Assembly: GCA_035582835.1 (NCBI GenBank)
Contig: JAYKAV010003143.1
Coordinates: 433,435-497,434, forward strand
Reading direction: 5' to 3'
Length of the DNA stretch: 64,000 nucleotides
DNA from: Phoebastria nigripes
Lineage: Eukaryota; Chordata; Aves; Procellariiformes; Diomedeidae
The notes under the pieces are model-generated. The model searched no databases. It was not told the origin of the DNA and saw only the letters and a list, made by a program, of their open reading frames with translations. The translations under genes and the position numbers were made by a program. This document shows positions 41,240 through 64,000 of the stretch, piece after piece (the stretch's first letter is position 1; each line of letters starts with the position of its first letter).

Positions 41240-44200
41240 CATAATACTAAAGGAAAGCAAGACAAAATACTTCTCTAATGGCTTGTTATATCACCAAGAT
41301 GATGTAGCAAGAAATTAATTGAAAAATCAGTTTCTGTTGTCTGAGCTCAGTTAGTTTGTCTTGAAAAAGCACTGTCATGGTAATTTAGGAAATTGGACTG
41401 TAGTTGTTTATTTCCTTGCGAGCAAAGACAAATGCAAATACTGTATTTCTGTCATTTAAAGTTGTAGGAAAATCATTTTTAAAATTTCCATAGACTTGGC
41501 AACTTAGTGAATTTAGATACATTTTGTATTTCTACATGTCAAATTATATTTATAAATGTGTATTTCATACTGTCTGTAATACAGAAGAAAATGAAACTTT
41601 CCCATGATAGATATTTCCCACGTCAAATAAATTCCCCTTGAACACCTGAAGTCTTAATGTGGACTTTTAGATTCCTAAATCGAAAACTGTGATTTCTACA
41701 ACCACCAATTCTGCCTAATGTAGAAAGTAACTAAATCTCCAAATGTAGTGCTGTTTTGCTCTCAGTTTCCCAGCCCTCAGTTGTTCTTGAGTGCGTACGC
41801 AACACTGTCTCAGGCCGGTAGAGCTCGAGCAGCTCCATTGCTAGCTCAAGCCTGAAGTCAGACCAGGTGGAGAAGACCAGGTGTGCCTCCGCCTGTGTGT
41901 CTGAACGGTTCCGTCCAGTGGGCCACCCGGGAGCGCGTGCTGAGAAGGTTTTCCTCTTTGTAAGTAAGCGCAGATGCTACTTCCTCCCGCGGAGTGGCTG
42001 AGGTGTGGGTGGAGGGTGCCTTCCTCTGGGAACTGCAGTGGACAGCATCCCACCAGTTGGATTTGCAGGGTAGGAAATCTGTGCTTCCATTTCATGAATG
42101 GAGAACAAGCTTCAGTACACAAGTTTGGAGTTCTTAGTTGACAACAATTTTTTTATTTTGGGTTTTTTTTTTTACCTTATGGCCAACTTCTGCTTGCTTT
42201 TTTTGGTGGTAAAGCCAGTCCAATAATATTCTCTGTCCTTTAAAAAAACACCTGTGTGGATGGAAAGGCCTGCCNGGAAGAGAAAAAATTGCAAGGTGGG
42301 GCTTGTATTTCCTGTGCAGTGTCACTTGGTTTTTGAGGGACTAAGCTTCCCAAGTAAAATGTTCTGTGTTTTGCTTCTAACATATTTTAATTGTGACGAC
42401 TCCTCTTTTAAAATGTGCAGAGTTCAAAGACTACCATATTCATGAAGAAAATGATACTTCTCTGACTGCCTGCAGAACAGAAATATTAATGGGTGCACTT
42501 CTTGTGCCTATGGCTAAACTGATGAGTGACTAACATCTGCCCCTTTTGGAAGTGTCTGCTGGGACTTGACAAACTGTTACTTGGGTGAGTCATAAGAAAT
42601 GACAGAATCCATATTTTCACATACACCTGTTTGTTCCTAACATCTGAAAAGAGAACGCAGAGTGTAGATGCTTAAGAAGGGGCTCAGAACTGAAGACCAA
42701 AAGCTGTTTTTGGGCTGAAGTGAAGGATGGTAGCATACAAAGCCCTAAAATATAGTTCTGCTCTGGAAAGTGATGGCAGCAAGTTGCATGAGACCTCTTC
42801 ATTGGAGTCCTAGGCTCAAATCTGGTGAAGAGGCACACCCGTGCTCCACTCTGTGTATTGCAAGCAGCGCTAGTGACATCAGTCGGATTAATCACGCCAT
42901 GTTCATGTAAGGATCTGTGTAAATCTTTGCAGAATTGGTCAGTGACCTCCATTTCAACTTTATATGCCTTATAACTACAAAGTTACTCTTTTGCAATTGT
43001 TGGCTACATAGAACCTCATGGATTTGGGAGTCAAACTGCATGTTTGGGTTTTTTTCATTTGTAAGGATAATAAGGAGCTCACATTAAGCCTTTATTTACA
43101 CATTTGTAAAGCCATTGCCTCCTGGGAGAAAGCCGAGAGGAATTTAGGAAGGGGTGACAGCAAATCACAAGAAGTAGTAGAGGTTAGCTCCCTCTGAGAT
43201 AGCACTACAAGATTTAGGTAAGTAAAAAGTTAGGAAAAATGTGTTTCTGTGTTTTCTTATTTAAATCAATGTTTAAAAAAGTTGTTTGCAAAATATACTG
43301 AGCTATGAAAAGTCCTCTTTGTTCCTACCTAATTCTGCGTGTGTGTAGATATCTGCAGTATCTGTAAATTTTTTCTGAAAGCCTTTTCTCTGGTGGTTGC
43401 AGTAGTTTTGGTTTTCTATACAGAGTGTGTTCAGAAGTCTTATGACTCTCTTCAGTCATAGCTTCTACTTGATTTTAACATGTGATCCTGTTCTGGAAAG
43501 TATAAGTAGAAATGGAGTTGTTTTATTAAATTTTGCCTGTTGACTTACTGAAAATGTTTGAGACAAATAAAAATTTGCATTTACTCTCCTTTTTGTTTTT
43601 ATATTCAAAAGAGAGGAAATTGTTCTGCACTTTTTTCTCTAGGTATTTATTTATCTGCTTGTAAATGCTGGGACTTTATATTTTCCTACTCCACCCTTTA
43701 CTTCTTTAAGTAATTGTCTTTGAGGTTTGGGGTTTTGTTTGGGATTTTTATTTTGATTTTTTTGCAAAACGTGTGTTTGACTGTCAAATGAGTATAATAT
43801 CCTCTTGCCTCCGGGTCTTTTCCGGGGAGTTGAAGGTTGTTTGGGTCAACAGCACTGGTCAAACGTAGAATTATGAAAATGCTGGAGAGAGAAGTCATTG
43901 AAGGTCTTACGTAAATGAGAGATTCCTTGACGAATAGCACTTTCATGATAGGAGGGAGTTTGGCTTTTACTTGAATTTAAACTCCTGCTGTTACTGAGGA
44001 AATAAAGCCCAGCTGATTATGTGCAGCACAAGAGAAATGGTGGAGTCCCCTCNCTGTTTCTGTAGAGAATGTCATGGTGCCCAGGGTGAGGAGCTTCAGG
44101 AAACAAGGATTAGGGTAGAAGGAATTCGGGGAACCTTGAATCTTATAGTTTGTGGGAATTATGGATATGTGCAGTAAAAAAGAAACTTCACAAACTATTT

Positions 44201-44792
44201 CCTTTGCTGTGGATTCCACAGTCTGCGAGGCAGCCAGGTCTCTGTGCGCCACTATTTTGTCAGTTCTTGTAGAAAAAACATTTAGTCCTGAGTTGTATAT
44301 TGTAAGGGGCTCACGCCTTTAGGAGTGCAGAGGTAACAGTGAGTTTCCCCACAGCCCATCACAGCCCTTGCTTCAGGGAAGATGTGGGATGAGGAAAGGA
44401 CTAAGGAGGATTGAATGTAGATTGTACCCTTTTCACAAAGCTGCGTGACCCTGCCTGCTGTCATTTCTGCTAAGGTGTGCTCCTAGCCCGTGTGCCCCGA
44501 GTCCTCTCTCCCTAGCAGGTATTGCGTTTCATCCTAACTACCTCAGGGGTATGGTGTGCTTAAGCTTCTCTGGTGTGCAAGGGAATGGAAGTGAGGCAAG
44601 GTACTGGGGTTGAAGCAGTGGGTAGCTGAGCACCTTATGTTCTGTGAGTGAGTAATACGTTGAGTTTTCTGTTCATTATAGAGGGACAGTCACTGAGTAC
44701 GCTTTATTGGGGAGAGCAGTTTTGATCACGCCCTGACTAAATCTGTGTTACATTACTTTTTTCATGCTTCCCTTAGAGAAAAGACCTGGTTT
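41240..44792. other. intergenic
   Basis: No supported gene. A somewhat GC-richer patch at about 41760-42110 is open on the minus strand for 93 codons but shows no homology or splice context I recognise. Confidence 0.5.
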
Positions 44793-45072
44793 TAGAATCA
44801 TAGAATCATTTAGGTTGGAAAAAACCCTTAAGATCATAGAGTCCAACTGTAAACCTAGCACTGCCAAGTCCACCACTGAACCATGTTCCTAAGCACCACA
44901 TCCACACATCTTTTAAATACCTCCAGGGATGGTGACTCAACCACTTCCCTGGGCAGACTGTTCCAATGCTTAAGAACCCTTTCAGTGATGAAATTTTTCC
45001 TAATATCCAATCTAAACCTTCCCTGGCGCAACTTGAGGCCGTTTCCTCTCATCCGATCCCTTGTTACTTGGA
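44793..45072 (-). mobile_element. CR1 LINE fragment, 5'-truncated
   Basis: The plus strand starts with AGAATCATAGAATCAT then TTAGGTTGGAA and GAGTCCAACTGTAA, the reverse complement of the avian CR1 3' end with its octamer repeats. The minus strand (45052 to 44855) encodes the tail of the CR1 ORF2 protein: [37 protein letters not shown]. The match fades after TTGTTACTTGG near 45072, so about 280 bp remain. It is non-autonomous. It is the only clear transposon in the window. Confidence 0.9.
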
Positions 45073-47191
45073 AGAAAATCCCGTGTTTCTTTATGGAAAC
45101 AGTTCTCTAGAGGAAAACAGTTTTTTTCGTAACAGCAAGCAAAGGAGTAACTACATATGTGCCTGGATGTGGTGAGNTGCCTGGACAGGAACTGGAGCTC
45201 TTCGTGGAGAGGGAGCAGGCGTATGGGAGCCGGAGAGGAAGCAATGAGAAACCAGTGTTCTCTCTTGGGTGCTCTGCTTTCTTCTGTTTGACACTGAATA
45301 CTTCCTCCACTGTAATGATAAGGCCCAGAGANGTCAGCGTGGTAAGTGTTATCAGGTGTTTGTGAACTGCTTGACGTTACAGGGAAGTGCTTTTAAAAAA
45401 GCAACAGTCGGGAAGAGTTTTCAATTCAAACTGAAGAACTTAGATGCAGTTTGTAAAATAAATTACTAGGAGAGGGGAAAAAAGAAAAGTGCAAAAAGGG
45501 AATATAGTTCATGGACATATTAAGGAAAATGGACAGTTCAGAGTTAATACCACCAGGTGTCTGTGAAATTGGCTATTGCTACTGTATGGATGTATCTGCT
45601 CACACAGTTTACTGAGTGCCATGGGTGGCAGTAAGAGATACCTTTTTTTGTCCCTGTGGATAACTGTTACAGGTGGGAGTGTGGCGCTCTATTTTTTTTT
45701 TGTTTAGTTTTTTTTTTCTGAGTATTAGAATACCCAGATCTTCTGACAGAAGACTGACTCCAGACTTCAAACAGAAATTCAATAGACGTAGTGATACCGA
45801 ACACGACTTACGGTAACAGTAGGGTAGGAGATGTATGGAACTACTGGTTTTCTACTCCCTCATGCTGTCTGAGTGGTCATCTGCCTGAGTTTTCCAAGAG
45901 CATTAGTCTCTAATACAGGCGGGAGGCTATTTTTATCATGTATTGGGTTAGATGAGTATAGATCACACAAGCAATTGATAAGCTGGGTTGTTTATTCCTT
46001 GTAAATTAACACTCAAAAGCAGCAAAGGTAATACCACTGACTTTTCTGAAGTATCTGGTGAGCAGGTTGCTAACCCTTACTTAATAAGCACTTGCAGGAT
46101 GGTGTTTATATTATAGACAGAATAGCTGCTGACTCAGAAGCGTAAAATGTTTCTGTTAATAAAACTGAGGCCAGTGCCCCTGACTTTTTAATTTTTGCGG
46201 GTGATTTTTGGAGAAAGCTCACGGCCTTACTTTGTCCTCCTCAGCGTGTGAGGCTCTGGGGCGTAGGGGGAAATGTTTGCACAGGCCAAACTTTGGGAAC
46301 TGCTGGCCCTTGTGGATCAACTTCCATGGCAGTTTTTGTTCCTGGGTGTCCTGCTACTGATACCCATGCTGTGGGAAGCACCAGAATATTTACAGGCATA
46401 ATCTTGTAAAATCTGAGTCCTCTGATAGCTGAGGGATTTTTGTCTTTTCTGTGGCTGGTTAACTGCTCATAATCCACTCTGAAGGGAGAAGAGACATGAA
46501 ACTGCTGAGGAGCTAGACTGTTGTCCTGAGAATTGTCAGGCTGGTGTGGTTTATTAGTTAAAATCCTCTTCTTTAAACTTCTGGGTTTAATGTTATTATT
46601 GTAGCACATAGAGTAGGGCACAGAAACTGTTGTTTGGCTAGTGCTCAAGCAAGATGCGGGAATAGAAAGGACACATAGTTGTAAAGTTATTTAGGAACCC
46701 GCTTTGATAATTTAGTACTTTCAAAAATCCTTTGGTCAAAAGTGGTGCGTTTTTCTTATTTCCCAGCAGGATTCAAAAGATGCTTGTAAAAAAGTAGCCT
46801 TGGGAGACAAAATCGCTGGTGATGCAATTCCAGGTGCTCCTATTGCCCACTGGTACCAACAAGAGCAATGGAGAAACGTGAAAGGCAGTTTCAGGGATGT
46901 GCGGTGGGGCAGGCAGGCAAGGTCTCTTACCTTTGTTGTTTATGATGTCTCGGCTGAGAATATTTGTCTACTGAAGAGTTACTCAAGTTCAGTGCTGCAG
47001 CAAAAAGTACGTATGAGAGAGAAAGCAGGATTTTCAGAACTCTCGCATCTGTTTTGTGATGTTTTGAGGAGCTTTTAATTGTGTCTAACAGATAATGGAG
47101 TATTTTCTTTTAAAGGAAGGAACTTTCACCACCCCTAAATCCCAAACGTTGCCTGTGACATTAATGATACCATTGAAATATTTTATTAGAC
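45073..47191. other. intergenic
   Basis: No supported gene. A 135-codon minus frame (46241-46648) lacks recognisable domains. A hAT-TIR-like string occurs on the minus strand at 46285-46306. Confidence 0.45.
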
Positions 47192-47319
47192 TTTATTTAT
47201 TTATTGAGATCCAAGTATGCAAAGCCTGGAAGAAATGCAGACTTCGTGAAGCTTTTAAAGTGTATTGAGGAAGATGGATATAAACATGTTGAGTCATGTT
47301 GTGTTTTGATACGTTTGTA

Positions 47320-47769
47320 TAGGTTATGCAGATATTCTGCCGCCATTGCATAGTGGTGGAGCGTGGAGGAATTCCCATTGCACTGCTAAGACGCAAAAGA
47401 ACTCCTGGAGTAAGCCCGTGGACTGCTGCCTTACTGCTGCACGTCAGGATCTTCTCAGAGAACCAACAATGCCCAAAGCCATCAACTTCCCCAAGTGGTG
47501 CAAGACGCAGGAAAACTACTTTGAACTTCTTTGTATGTTGCAATAAATCATTCCAGAGAGATGAATTACTTGAAATTTGGCAATTTGTGCCCATCCCAAT
47601 GCACAAATGTGACTGCAGATGTAAAAATGACTGGAGTTCCCCAGAAGCAAAGCAGTACGATGTTTGGGCTGCAGCGGGTGGAGCAGAGTCACAGTGTTCA
47701 TCGGTAACACATCTGGTGGAGCGCATCAGCAGAAGAGAGTCTGCAGCTGACTGGGACAGAGAAGCATGA
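47320..47769 (+). other. unexplained dual-strand open region
   Basis: The plus strand is open for 147 codons from ATG 47326 to TGA 47767-47769, and the minus strand is open for 177 codons over 47193-47726. This is longer than the AT-rich surroundings predict. A possible acceptor (TTTGTATAG) ends near 47319 and a possible donor (AGG|GTGAGC) lies near 47805. No homology is recognised on either strand; noncoding exon, old element or chance are all possible. Confidence 0.2.
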
Positions 47770-47957
47770 GAGAAACCACACCTGACTAAGCAAGCAGGAC
47801 AGGGTGAGCCACCAACAACGCCTATTTCTTACCTGTGGTCTTTTGGACAAACATACGTTGTATCAATCCACAGCATCAGACAAAGCTTCTTTTAAGAACA
47901 CTGATGTAAAAATGAGGTCTTGGGTGGTCATTTACGGTTCAAGTAGCAGTTTATATA

Positions 47958-50900
47958 TTTATTATAATTATACACAACCTTGACAATCTATATTGCCATT
48001 CAAAAATAAATTGAAGTATTGTCAATTTGCACATGATCTGTCACTAATAAGAATCCCATTTACATACATAGTAAACATTTTGCATACTTAAAACACTGCT
48101 TTAAATTCTAACACTCCCATCTCTTCCCTCCCCCCATCCTGTGGAGATATGTTTAGACTATGTAAACAAACTTTTCCAACTATGCAACATTCAGGGACTA
48201 CCGCCTTTTTTTATTAATTTAATTAAGCCATTTCAGCATTTTGTAGAGGTGGCTGGTGGGTACTCTTAATTGCATTTTTGTTTAAAATCGTTCTTCATAG
48301 ATCACACTGCAGTGATTCCTGCTTTTCATTGCTTGATGGATTTCCTTCTGACCAGGAAGATGGAAAAACAGGGCTTAGTAACTGTATCAGGTAAGTCACA
48401 TAAGCGCATTCCCGCTTTAGTGTTCTGCAGTGCTAAGTCCCATTTAGTTGTTTTCACTGTTATTTACATGTGTAATAAGTGGTTGAAGTCTTCAAATTTC
48501 AACTGTGGAGAATTAAGAATTCAGCTAAGAGTCAGCTACCACACACTTTCTCTAGCATACTAAGAGTTTGTATTTATACTCCCAATGTTATCTTGGGAGT
48601 TGAAATGAAAATTTACGANGCATTAACTGCCTTTTGTTAAGCAACATGGTTTTTACTACCTCTTTTGACAGAGAGCTTCTGTCTTCTGGTGCCTGAAAGG
48701 CTAGAAAACTTAGCCTAACAAAAAAAGTGTAAGAGGCAACATAATATCCTTCCATCCAGTTAAAGAAAACTCACAGCTAGCAGTAGCATCCTTAGAGCAT
48801 GTGAACACTGTACTGACCACATCAGAAGTTTGGGCATCTGGGCTTCAGTTTAGAAGGGCTCACAGAAGTATTACAGTGTAGTAACAAAAATGAAAGCCCT
48901 CTTTTGAGGAATGAGGTTCATGATGACACTAATCTATGGGAATTTAATTTAGCTTCTTTTCCTACAGCAGCTGGCTAGGTGCTTCGAACCAGCAAACGCA
49001 GCGTATTTGTAAAATGGTTTCCTGTTTTTGAAAGCTANTGTCGGTTAACTGAAAGGCATGGATAACCAGAGCATTGAGAAGTGTAAAGATTCCAAGGTTT
49101 GTTAAGGCTGTAAAGTTCTCACACTGGTGTCAAAAAATACTTAGGAAGAAAAGTCTCCTGCCAGTTCGTTGCCTGTTTTCTGAAATTACACTTAGACGTA
49201 ATCCTTACAGGGAAAAACCCCACTCGAATATGGAGTATTTGAGAACGGTTAGTAACAGGAAGAATCTATAGCAGAGGGTGGAGTTCAGCACACTGAGATG
49301 TTTCAAAAAAAAATTACATAATTTCAAATGCTGAAGATACAAAGGAATCTTATCAACAGATTGAATGCTTTAGATTAACAGCCTTCACTTGTAAGTGGAA
49401 GAACCAAAAACTTCATACTGCACACCACAGGGCCGGTACCCTCTGGCTGCCCATAAGGCCGAGNGCTGGAGTTGCAGGCTGTGTGCTTCAGCAGTAGCAC
49501 AGCACTAACTGCAGCTCCCCTCCAGTGCCGCCATACCCCACCGAGAGCCAAGGGTGCCTTCCCCCTCGTTCTGCCACCTTGTCTTGTGAAGCTGAGTGGT
49601 AACACAGGTGAGGTGCTTCACCCAAACCGCAGCTTGGAGGATTCAGGATCCACCTGCCTACTGTAGGTTTTGCAAGTGTGCCCCAAAGGCAGTATTTAAA
49701 CAGTGAAAGAAGGACACTGCCAGAAGCAAAGAAGGGAGAGGATTCTTCATTCAAATGCAGACACACATTCAAATTCAGACCAAACAAGGCAGGCAGCTGT
49801 ACTGGGTTATTTTATCATGTAGCACCCTTGTCAGTTTAAAGAAAGAAGAGTATAAAAGTTTAAGTTAAAGGGATTGTTAAAAATCTGTTTATGTTACATC
49901 TGAATGAAGTTCAAAGAAAATCCCGAAGTTTAAACTACTGTAATAGAAGATGTGGAAAGGAAGCCATGAATCAGTTGTAAAACACCTAGTAGCAACTTAG
50001 TTTAGTAAAGCAAATTAATTTTACAGCCATTTCTTGAGCAAGTTTATTAATGCTCAAGAGCAGAGAGAATCAGTCCTCTTTAAAGGAAAGAAAGATGATA
50101 CTGGTTAAATAAAACAAAGTATTTATGCTGTTTTGTAACTAAACTTTTACATGAAGTTGTAGACTGATTAACAAAATTTTTTTTTTTTTTTTTAAAAACC
50201 AAAACTCTACTGCCTTTACAAAGATAGTGTTGCTTCCTGTTTTTTCTTTTTGTGAGATGGAGGGAACATTTTCAAACATTAGAAATGTATCTTGCCCTCA
50301 ACAGAAAGTCTCAAGACATCAGCAACAAATACCTGCTTTTAAAATACACAAGATGCAGAGTAGTGTACTGCTGTTGGTTCCCTAAAAAAACTTGTTATTT
50401 TATGTTGCAAGATACTCATTCTGGTGCTGTCAGGGTAGCCACAGGGTAACTCGCTTGTTGAGTCCAACACACAAAACCTCATCGTCAAGTTGTGCATAGC
50501 TTATATAACTACTTGAGAACCTTAAATCTGCATCCTGGTAAAATTTCCTCTTTGTAACAGAAAACAGATTACGTATTAACAAGTCATACGTTCACATGGT
50601 TATGTGAAGCTCACTGTGGAAAGAACAATTTCACCCTTCCAAATGGGATTCTTAACATGTACATCAGCAACCAGTTGCTATTGGCAGTCTGTGGGTAGCA
50701 TTCCTCTTCACCAGGGATCTAGAGACAGAGCAGATGCACAGCAAAAAAAAAAAAAACCCAACCTATTCTAGTAAGAAAACCTTACTACAATTGCTTAACC
50801 ATATCTGCTTTTAAGCTTGCTATATTAAGCAGCTGTAGAATTATTCCACCCTTTATGCATAAGAATTGCCTCAGACATTTGTAATGTAGCATTAAGCATC

Positions 50901-53095
50901 TGATGGCCGCGAGCAGAAGACTTTCTGTTCTTACACATGACCTTTTAGCTACTGGAGAGCTTACACTGGAGATTTCCACTGTTTAAGCTCTTCCACCAGG
51001 TATCGGGAAGCCTACTAGACATATTACTGTGTAGATGGGTTTTAGGAAGCCAATACTTAAGAATGCTACTCATTACACTGCTGTGGTAAAGCCATTAAGA
51101 TATTAATGATGTTAAAGCCTATAGGACCAAAGCTAGCTCAGTCAAGTATTGACTTAAACTTAGGACAACTGACACTGAAGTACAGTCGCCCCCTCAGTGC
51201 CAAAGATGCATGACTACAGCAACAGAATTCGAGACTGAGGTTGCAGAGTAGCTGCAGCTCTTTTCACGGTCACTCAGTTTTTGTTCAAGGGCTTTAAATA
51301 TGTCAACTCAAGGTGCCAGACCATCCACAATTGATTGTGTAGAGGAGGAACAGCAGAGCAAAGTACGTGCATCTCAGTCACTTGATGTCAGTCATGAAGA
51401 TACAATTCTAGCACTTGAGCTAGTTTAGCAAGTTTATATACAACTGTAAATGATGCTTCCTTTTTCTGTGAAGATATTCGAGAGTATAGTTCACCTCTAC
51501 CAACTCTAGCCTGGGTCATGGACTACTCTCTTTGTAGCATGAACAGTGGTGGAACATGAAGGGCACGGTTAGAGATAAAATGGCTGCCAAAGCCAGAGCC
51601 AAGAGCATGACCCTTCACTTGTTTACAACAGCAACAAGCTTGTACAGGAGAACTGCTGCAGGAATGCCTGATGAACACCTGAACACCTAAATGCATTTCT
51701 GCAATGGAAGTCACTGAAGTATTACACTGCAACTTATCTCAGTCTCTTCTGCTGACTTGACTAAGAAACCACTTTTCATAGTTAAGAGTAGCCCATTCCT
51801 GTTCTGGTAATAGAAGAGTTGTTGAAAAATCAAAAGAAAAGTGACTTGCTCTAGCAAGTGCTACAGTACCTCGGTGACTGACAGAAGCGTTCAGAATATA
51901 TGAACATACATTGGACCTTGACAATGTCTAAGATGTATCAAAGAAAACAGTGACTCAACTGTGTAATACATTATAGACACTTTCATTAGATCAACTAAAT
52001 GACCAGAGATAACTGGTAAGCTATGCAAGTTCATCAAGTAGATTCCATCTTTGGGGTAATAATATCCAGTTTGTAAGCTCTTTTCGTTAGAGCCTTGACC
52101 ACAAGGTTTACGTGCTGAGTACCAAGGCTTAAATAACCTCTCAGTATTTCTTTCAAGTTTACAACAAACAGCATTTAAGCAACCTCAAAATCAGGGCGCT
52201 AATATCCAGCTCACACAGTGCAGTTTCCATTGTTTCTCCTCCCCAGCACAAGATGTGATCAAGATGTAGATTTCATTCAAAACAAAAGAAGTGGAAATAG
52301 CAACATGTGCAATAAGACATTTTCAAGGGAAAGCTATGCAACAGTCCTTGTATATTCTACCCCTTCATACTATTATCATTAACATCAGCCTACCATAAGC
52401 GCAGTACATTATGTACAGCGATGTGCACTGAGACCATTCACTTAATTTCAGCACATGGCAGAGCCATTATGCTAGCATTTTGTAAATAAGATTGTTAGTG
52501 GTATGGGAAACTAAAAAGTGTTTAAGCTTGTATTATTCCATTTATATGAAAAAGACCATACAATTCTCATGGTACATCAACAAGATGGACTAGTATGCCA
52601 ACTAACCTCTATTTTAATATTTAAATTATAACAATACAATAACTAGAAAAGGTCAGTGCTTCAAGTGACNAGTTTTGCCACTTCAATTCCAATATTTTTC
52701 CAAAATAAAGATGCAATTAGATCTACACTTGAGCATCAGTAGTGCAATACAGTATCCTTTCCTGAATAAAGGAGCTGAGGTTTATCCACAATAAAAGCTT
52801 TAAATAAGGTAGATTGTTGCCATTTATATATCAATTCTGTATGTTTGATATAAAATATATTGGGAAAGCTTAAACTGACTTATACAATCTACATTTGGCT
52901 AAAGCTCCACATAAGCAGCATCAGTGGAAATGAACATCAGAGGTGTACTTAATATAAAACACTTTCAAAACTACTCAGCAACAAATGACAGAAGGTTGGC
53001 TAAGAATAACTGAACATCTGAGGTGTGTACCAGACAAAAAGAATGGACCCTGTGGTTACTTGCACTATTTTAATTAAGTAAAAGAAATGCAAGAT
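47958..53095 (-). other. HSPA4L: HSPA4L downstream region, possible long 3' UTR
   Basis: About 5.1 kb after the HSPA4L stop without any supported exon. An AATAAA on the minus strand at 47958-47963 is one candidate end; others occur (for example near 50043, and overlapping copies at 47192-47206). ATTAAA variants nearer the stop (about 53068) could give a short UTR. The true extent cannot be read from sequence alone. Confidence 0.3.
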
Positions 53096-63924
<10,829 letters not shown>

Positions 63925-63962
63925 TTAAGTTATCAAGATATCAAAAAGCTGTCTTTGGACAG

Positions 63963-63981
63963 CAAAAAAAAAAAAAAAAAA
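63963..63981. repeat. poly-A tract at window end
   Basis: Homopolymer A run on plus within the HSPA4L intron upstream of the first exon seen. Low-complexity only. Confidence 0.8.
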
Positions 63982-64000
63982 GATAGAGTTCTCTTTATCT

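Noticed and set aside
41841..42122. 93-codon minus frame in a GC-richer patch
   Set aside because: No recognisable domain, no convincing splice sites, and length is within chance for the local composition.
44883..45175. Plus-strand frames of 69-75 codons
   Set aside because: Antisense of the CR1 ORF2 fragment.
46241..46648. 135-codon minus frame
   Set aside because: No family resemblance; may be relic transposon sequence. Kept only as context for the hAT-like string.

Overview
This is a stretch of vertebrate nuclear genome, most likely from a bird. Genes are split into short GT-AG exons across kilobase introns, a CpG-island promoter is present, and interspersed repeats are very sparse. The one clear transposon copy is a 5'-truncated CR1 LINE, the dominant avian/reptilian LINE. 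The order MFSD8 > < PLK4 < HSPA4L matches, as an inverted block, the order I know from human 4q28 (HSPA4L-PLK4-MFSD8).

Layout. 1-1936 (+): the last four coding exons of MFSD8, a lysosomal membrane transporter-like protein; its 5' part lies before the window. About 1937-5640: the MFSD8 3' UTR, a short spacer and the PLK4 3' UTR, converging tail to tail. 5640-23769 (-): complete PLK4, 16 coding exons that I could join in frame into 972 codons plus stop (human protein 970 aa as I recall). About 22850-24300: the CpG island holding the PLK4 promoter, with CRE-like, NRF1, GC-box and CDE/CHR-like elements. About 24300-47950: an AT-rich intergenic desert with one CR1 fragment, homopolymer tracts and a few unexplained coding-like segments. 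About 47950-53095: sequence downstream of HSPA4L, possibly a long 3' UTR. 53096-63902 (-): the last 11 coding exons of HSPA4L (an Hsp110-family chaperone, 514 aa in the window); its 5' part lies past the window end.

The three genes are unrelated in function: lysosomal membrane protein, centriole-duplication kinase, and cytosolic Hsp70 nucleotide-exchange chaperone. They share only conserved synteny. No CRISPR, prokaryotic mobile element, tRNA or rRNA was seen, and I found no convincing new biological system. The best leads are the PLK4 promoter architecture, a 73-codon orphan frame behind a strong splice acceptor at 41017, and a possible unannotated acidic cassette exon in HSPA4L at 59697-59744. 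About 60 isolated single N bases occur and never form runs; they look like masked ambiguous base calls rather than gaps.
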